A stretch of 64,000 nt of DNA from Bursaphelenchus xylophilus (taxonomy: Eukaryota > Nematoda > Chromadorea > Rhabditida > Aphelenchoididae): NCBI GenBank assembly GCA_904066235.2, contig CAJFCV020000005.1:5885501-5949500 (forward strand), written 5' to 3'. The position numbers were made by a program, and so were the translations under genes. The notes under the pieces are model-generated. The model did not search any database and had not been told where the DNA came from. It saw only the letters and a program-made list of their open reading frames with translations. Shown piece by piece: positions 59,967 to 64,000 of this stretch; positions within the stretch are counted from its first letter, which is position 1, and each line of letters begins with the position of its first letter.

Positions 59967-62235
59967 GGCCTCAACTCCTCCACATTACTGGCTCTGAAAA
60001 CAATGAATAGTCCGATAATAACGGGAATATAATGAAACCCGTGCCAATGTCATCAAAAGACCCTCAGGGCCGAAGAAATAACGCTTTCCACAAAAAATAG
60101 AGTCGAGGAATGGAGGTCGCGGAACAGAGAGGAGAAACAAGTTCCCCCGACCTTCAAAATGACACTCTTTGTGTTTAAAGGTAGAGTAAAAAACAAGCGA
60201 ATAAAACAAAGTAAAGTCGTCGTATCCATCGCTAAATACGAAAACAAAAAAACTGACAAAAACATACGAAAACTCACGTGTTTTGCAAAGATTATTTCAA
60301 AACAATGATTAAACCCGACCGTTTCAAATGTCATAATAATGCCACCAGTCACACGTTGCAGACAAACCTTTAAAAACCCCCAAGCGTTTATTCGAAAGCA
60401 GAAGTAAAAGCGTAAATAAACAAATTACCTACTTACACTTTAAGTTATTCAAATTAATTTATAAAGTAATCCTGTAACAATAGAACTGGGAATTATTTCG
60501 TCATCATTCAATCTGCAAGTCCCTATAATAAATATAACAATATCAGAGCAGTGATCCGGACTGTAACCAGATTACCCGACTCTCCAGGATCCTCGCCATG
60601 GCTGGGTGAATCCCATGTTTGAAACATAAGCGGGGAAACGGTTTGTCCCCTCCGGGGCCACCATTTTTCCACTCGATTCATCTTTAATTAGGCCGGACTA
60701 ATTAAAATATTTGGCCCCCGGAATTTGAACGGACGGGTCGCGGTGATGGAGGTGTGAAAAGACAACTCAAATTATACTAATTTATCTATGCAAACGACTC
60801 GGGATGTCAAGGACATCCCTTGGGAGGATTTGTGCCTAATTTGAAACAAAGCCTTAAATTCCCTCAGGCCTTTAACCCACGCATTCTCGTCCTTTTTGGA
60901 ACGGCAGCTAATCCTATCCCGTTCCTGATAATTGCAGGCTGGCCCCGATTAAATTGGTCGGATTAGGCATATACATAAATTTAGATAATTCAGGGATATA
61001 AATATCAGAAAGTCCTTTTACACCCCAGAGTGATAAAAACAATGATCCCTGGCCTTAATATTCGACGGCATCTGCACCCGATCATACCCATTAATAAGCC
61101 CATATTATCCATCTGCAGTCGCCGGGAAAGCCGAAAGCCCTCTGGGCATATTGAGCACCTTCAAAGTGCCAGTCTGACAGGTTGGCAACGTGGTCGGAGT
61201 TAATGCTCGTATTATTAATGACAGATTACAATGAAATGAGTAACGGGAAAGTGTTACGTAAGGGCTCAGAAATTCCTTTATTCCAAAAATTAGATTTACC
61301 CTAAACTCAGGTCCTGATGTTAACGACTGTAATAAATCTTTAGATATGAACTCATATAATCCCTCCAGGTGAGTAAAGAAAGCCCGAAAACCCAGACCGG
61401 AATCCTTACAGCCAGTCAGGAAGTTGTTTTCCAGGGCTTGGCCCAGTCCTTCAGACCTAATTAATTTGGTGAGTGCGCGAAATAACACCCACAGGACTTG
61501 ACAAAAGTTATATTATAGAACGTTACGAAAACGATGGCACTGTGAAGTAGGGACCGACCCTTTATAGGCAGGGGCCCGTTCTCACCCTCAGGGCCCGGGT
61601 TGCATCGCCGAAACAATCAGAGTGCACTGGACATTTGTGTGGGAATGACACTTCCCTTCAGGGCATACGGTACGGAACAAAGAAGACACATATCCATAAA
61701 TGTCATTAATGTCCATAATACGAACAAATGGAGGTGAAGGTGAGGATAGAGGTGAAAGGAGGCAGAGAGCGGGGCACAGGACGTCCACGGGCATGTTTAC
61801 CGCGTTCCGAAGGTTCTGTCAGTCTGATTCCATGCCCTTTCGGTTAAATAATTGAGGAAAAAGTGGAATTTACGGACCTCAATGACTCCATAGGCATCGG
61901 GTATAAGACGAATAATATGTGAAAGAATTCCGAGAAACTCATCTAAATTTCAAGAGAACGCCGAACTCCTAATAACAATGAAGCGCATGATGTATTCGGC
62001 ATGTACGCCGGAAATCGGGAATCCAGTCAAAGGACACACCAGGTCAGCTAATAATGTGTTATGACTACAGCTGAGTAACCATTCCGGTTTCCATTGGGAG
62101 CGCCCATAAACAATATCCAATATTTACCAATTTCAAATTAAAAATCCCACCGAAATATTTAAATTAATTTCTTGGCAACAGAACAGAAGAACCCGTAAGG
62201 CCGTCGATTGGATGTCTGATCCTCGAATATGTTAT
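59967..62235. other. Intergenic region upstream of the GPCR
   Basis: About 2.3 kb with open frames that overlap one another on opposite strands and carry no domain (for example 61105-61488). It should hold the GPCR promoter and the 3' UTR of the M14 carboxypeptidase. No transposon or RNA gene was recognised. Confidence 0.4.
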
Positions 62236-63546
62236 CTACAGCTCGGAAACCTTCAAAAGTAATGTCAACAGAGCTGCGCGGACTTCATCATAGGTCTGTT
62301 GGATTAGTTCTCTGGGTGTTTCGAAGCCAACATATTGTCGATTGAACTCTCCCGTCGTCAGCTCCATCGTGTACACGTACTTGATGCCCAGGGATTTGGC
62401 GTAATCATCGCTGCAGCCAGCTGCTGGATCTAAACTACGAAAGATAATGTCATTTAAAGTATCCTTCTTTCATATGATAGAAAACCCACAAAGTTGGGCT
62501 GAGTTTATGGCCGTGTAATTGTTTCCATAGAGCGAATTCATGGCTCTAGTCATATCCAAGGCGGTCCACATCTGTAAACAAAACATGCGACATTACTAAT
62601 TAAACAATCGCATCCCCGATTCATGATATTCCCATACCAATTCATCATAATCTCTCGGCCTGGCGTTACTTCTATAACCAAAGGGCACTAAGATCGCATT
62701 ATGGTATGAGTGGAGACTGATGTATGCCCTGAGGGTATTCGCGTGCTTCGAGAGAAACTGGGCGACAACTCTGGCCTCGGGCTCACTCAGAGGGCGCGGG
62801 CCGTGGTAGATCTCTCTGAACTAGGCTTGATATTTTTAATTCATTAATTAATCATCCAATGTGAAGACGCTACTTACGAACAAGGATCGTTTGAGGTCCC
62901 TTGTCCCGCCCAATGGAAAGGGAAGTTCCGATTTGCATCCACGCCTCTACAGTTCCTGAAATTGGGTGCCAGAATAGACCGAGTGTTCCTCCAATCACGG
63001 TCGAATGTCCTCGTGTACTCATAACCATCTGGATTGGCGACGGGGACAACATAAATGTTGACATTCGAAGGCCAATCATTTGTTCTTGATAGCTAAAACA
63101 GTTAATAAAATTCTTGCAGCAAGATGTTTACATTGTAAATGAGTCGAAGCGCCGTGGCTACGCTGATCCATTCTCGAGCATGGAAGCCAGCATCGATGAA
63201 GACCTCTACAGGGGGTCTGGTAGTGTCGAGAGCACTGATCTGTAAGAAGGAGATCCAAATAAAAATGTTATTACCTTTACAATTGGAATATGTCTCTGTT
63301 CGGATGAGAGCCCAAGGGACCGAACTCTGCTCCGATTATTTTGTATCGAGTTCAAGAATCTTAGAATCTAAAATATCTGGATAACGTCATCATATTGAAA
63401 CAGGGAGTAAAGATTATTTTAATCAAGCTTACCGTATTATGGGAATGGTAATCATTCAAATCAAAGTTGTTCACAATAAAGGGACGGTAAGAGGGAGGTG
63501 GCTGGACAGCATAAACCACAGTAATTAAAAGGAGCCATGAGAACAT
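62236..63546 (-). CDS. Secreted zinc carboxypeptidase (M14A)
   Basis: The start chosen at 63546 (MFSWLLLITVVYAVQ) gives a signal peptide; an in-frame ATG at 63618 would add 24 residues before it. The catalytic domain shows zinc ligands in DAGFHAREW, the substrate-binding RTFDRDWRNTRS and CRGVDANRNFPFHW, the third ligand region AYISLHSYHNAILVPFGYR and the catalytic Glu in YTMELTTGEF. Spacing fits metallocarboxypeptidases A/B (M14A), which remove C-terminal residues outside the cell. Notably the mature domain seems to begin almost at the signal peptide, with little or no inhibitory propeptide. Exons are separated by short introns. It ends LLKVSEL-stop. Confidence 0.88.
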
Positions 63547-64000
63547 GGTCCGTTTAATTGAATATGGCGACCACCGGAAGAGCGACGGGGTGTGGGGAGA
63601 GTCATCCGGGAGACTCATCGCTGAATCAGTCTGAAGACGGAACAGCCAGCGAGATCAGAGGGTTACCTTGCCCCGATGCCCTCCTTTCCCTCCGTTTATC
63701 ACTCGAGAGTCAAGGTCGTCGTTGCAACGCCTAGACTCTGAAGCGGGGGTGAGTTCAGAGTCTGGTCGCGCAGCCTATGTAAGGCCTACAAGTAATCAGA
63801 GAGTAAGTTTTCTCGGTATTGATGCCAGACAGACCGTTGGGCCCCCAAACTAACTCTATTTAGCGCCCAGTCAAATGCCTTGAATACCGGAAAACGCCCA
63901 GCTCGTCTGAAAGCTCTGTTTTTAATCTATCTAATCGACAATGAACGCAGTGACTGGATTAGATTTATTCTTTGAACAGAAATTTTGTTATTTTCAAGAA
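63547..64000. other. Region upstream of the M14 carboxypeptidase
   Basis: This is the promoter side of the carboxypeptidase. A plus-strand frame from 63668 (62 codons) has no recognised domain. The next gene, if any, begins outside the window. Confidence 0.4.

Noticed and set aside
61105..61488. 127-codon minus-strand frame
   Set aside because: No domain, signal peptide or neighbour exons; judged chance.

Overview
This window is nuclear genomic DNA of a nematode, most likely a chromadorean, though no species is identified. The evidence is split genes with many short introns (often 35-90 nt, GT..TTTCAG) and proteins typical of nematodes: a fatty-acid/retinol-binding (FAR-like) protein, an MSP-domain protein, and close homologs of SCD-2/ALK, MADD-2/TRIM9, NMR-2 and CES-2/ATF-2. 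All gene models were assembled by hand from reading frames and splice signals, so exon edges are predictions.

Layout. 0.7-5.2 kb: a BAH-domain chromatin protein (BAHD1-like, +), a FAR-like secreted protein (-) and a PAR-type bZIP factor (+). 5.3-14 kb: a secreted Cys-rich repeat protein (+) meets a two-CUB secreted protein (-) tail to tail; then, all on the minus strand, an RNA-binding NIFK homolog, a serine carboxypeptidase and the checkpoint protein BUB-3. 14-17.5 kb: a MIF4G-domain protein (+) converges on a tail-anchored PDZ protein (SYNJ2BP/OMP25-like, -). 17.5-25 kb: a long gene-free stretch, then the RING/B-box/FN3/SPRY ubiquitin ligase MADD-2/TRIM9 (+). 26-36.8 kb: the receptor tyrosine kinase SCD-2/ALK (-), with one intron swollen by a nested fold-back element of about 5 kb. 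37.4-42.7 kb: an ER coiled-coil protein of RRBP1/kinectin type (-), ribosomal protein uS11/RPS-14 (+) and AP-2 sigma (+). 42.9-46.6 kb: a four-pass membrane protein (+) and a BPI/LBP lipid-binding protein (-). 46.9-55.6 kb: a GluN2-type NMDA receptor subunit (+), kinesin light chain (-) and an MSP-domain protein (-). 57.6-63.5 kb: a neuropeptide precursor with repeated NPYSW (+), a peptide-GPCR-like receptor (-) and an M14 zinc carboxypeptidase (-).

Several genes serve neurons and axons (ALK, MADD-2, NMDA receptor, kinesin light chain, AP-2 sigma, neuropeptide and GPCR), but nothing shows co-regulation and the order looks like an ordinary nematode mix. Mobile DNA is mostly in introns and intergenic gaps: a decayed 1.3-kb Tc1/mariner element, a 1-kb non-autonomous Tc1-like element, several MITEs, a hairpin element, a short palindrome and the fold-back complex. 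The most unusual signals are the fold-back complex, the altered pore and glutamate-site residues of the GluN2-like subunit, its GC-AG intron carrying the mariner copy, the neuropeptide/GPCR neighbours, and the repeated use of GTAGG 5' splice sites.
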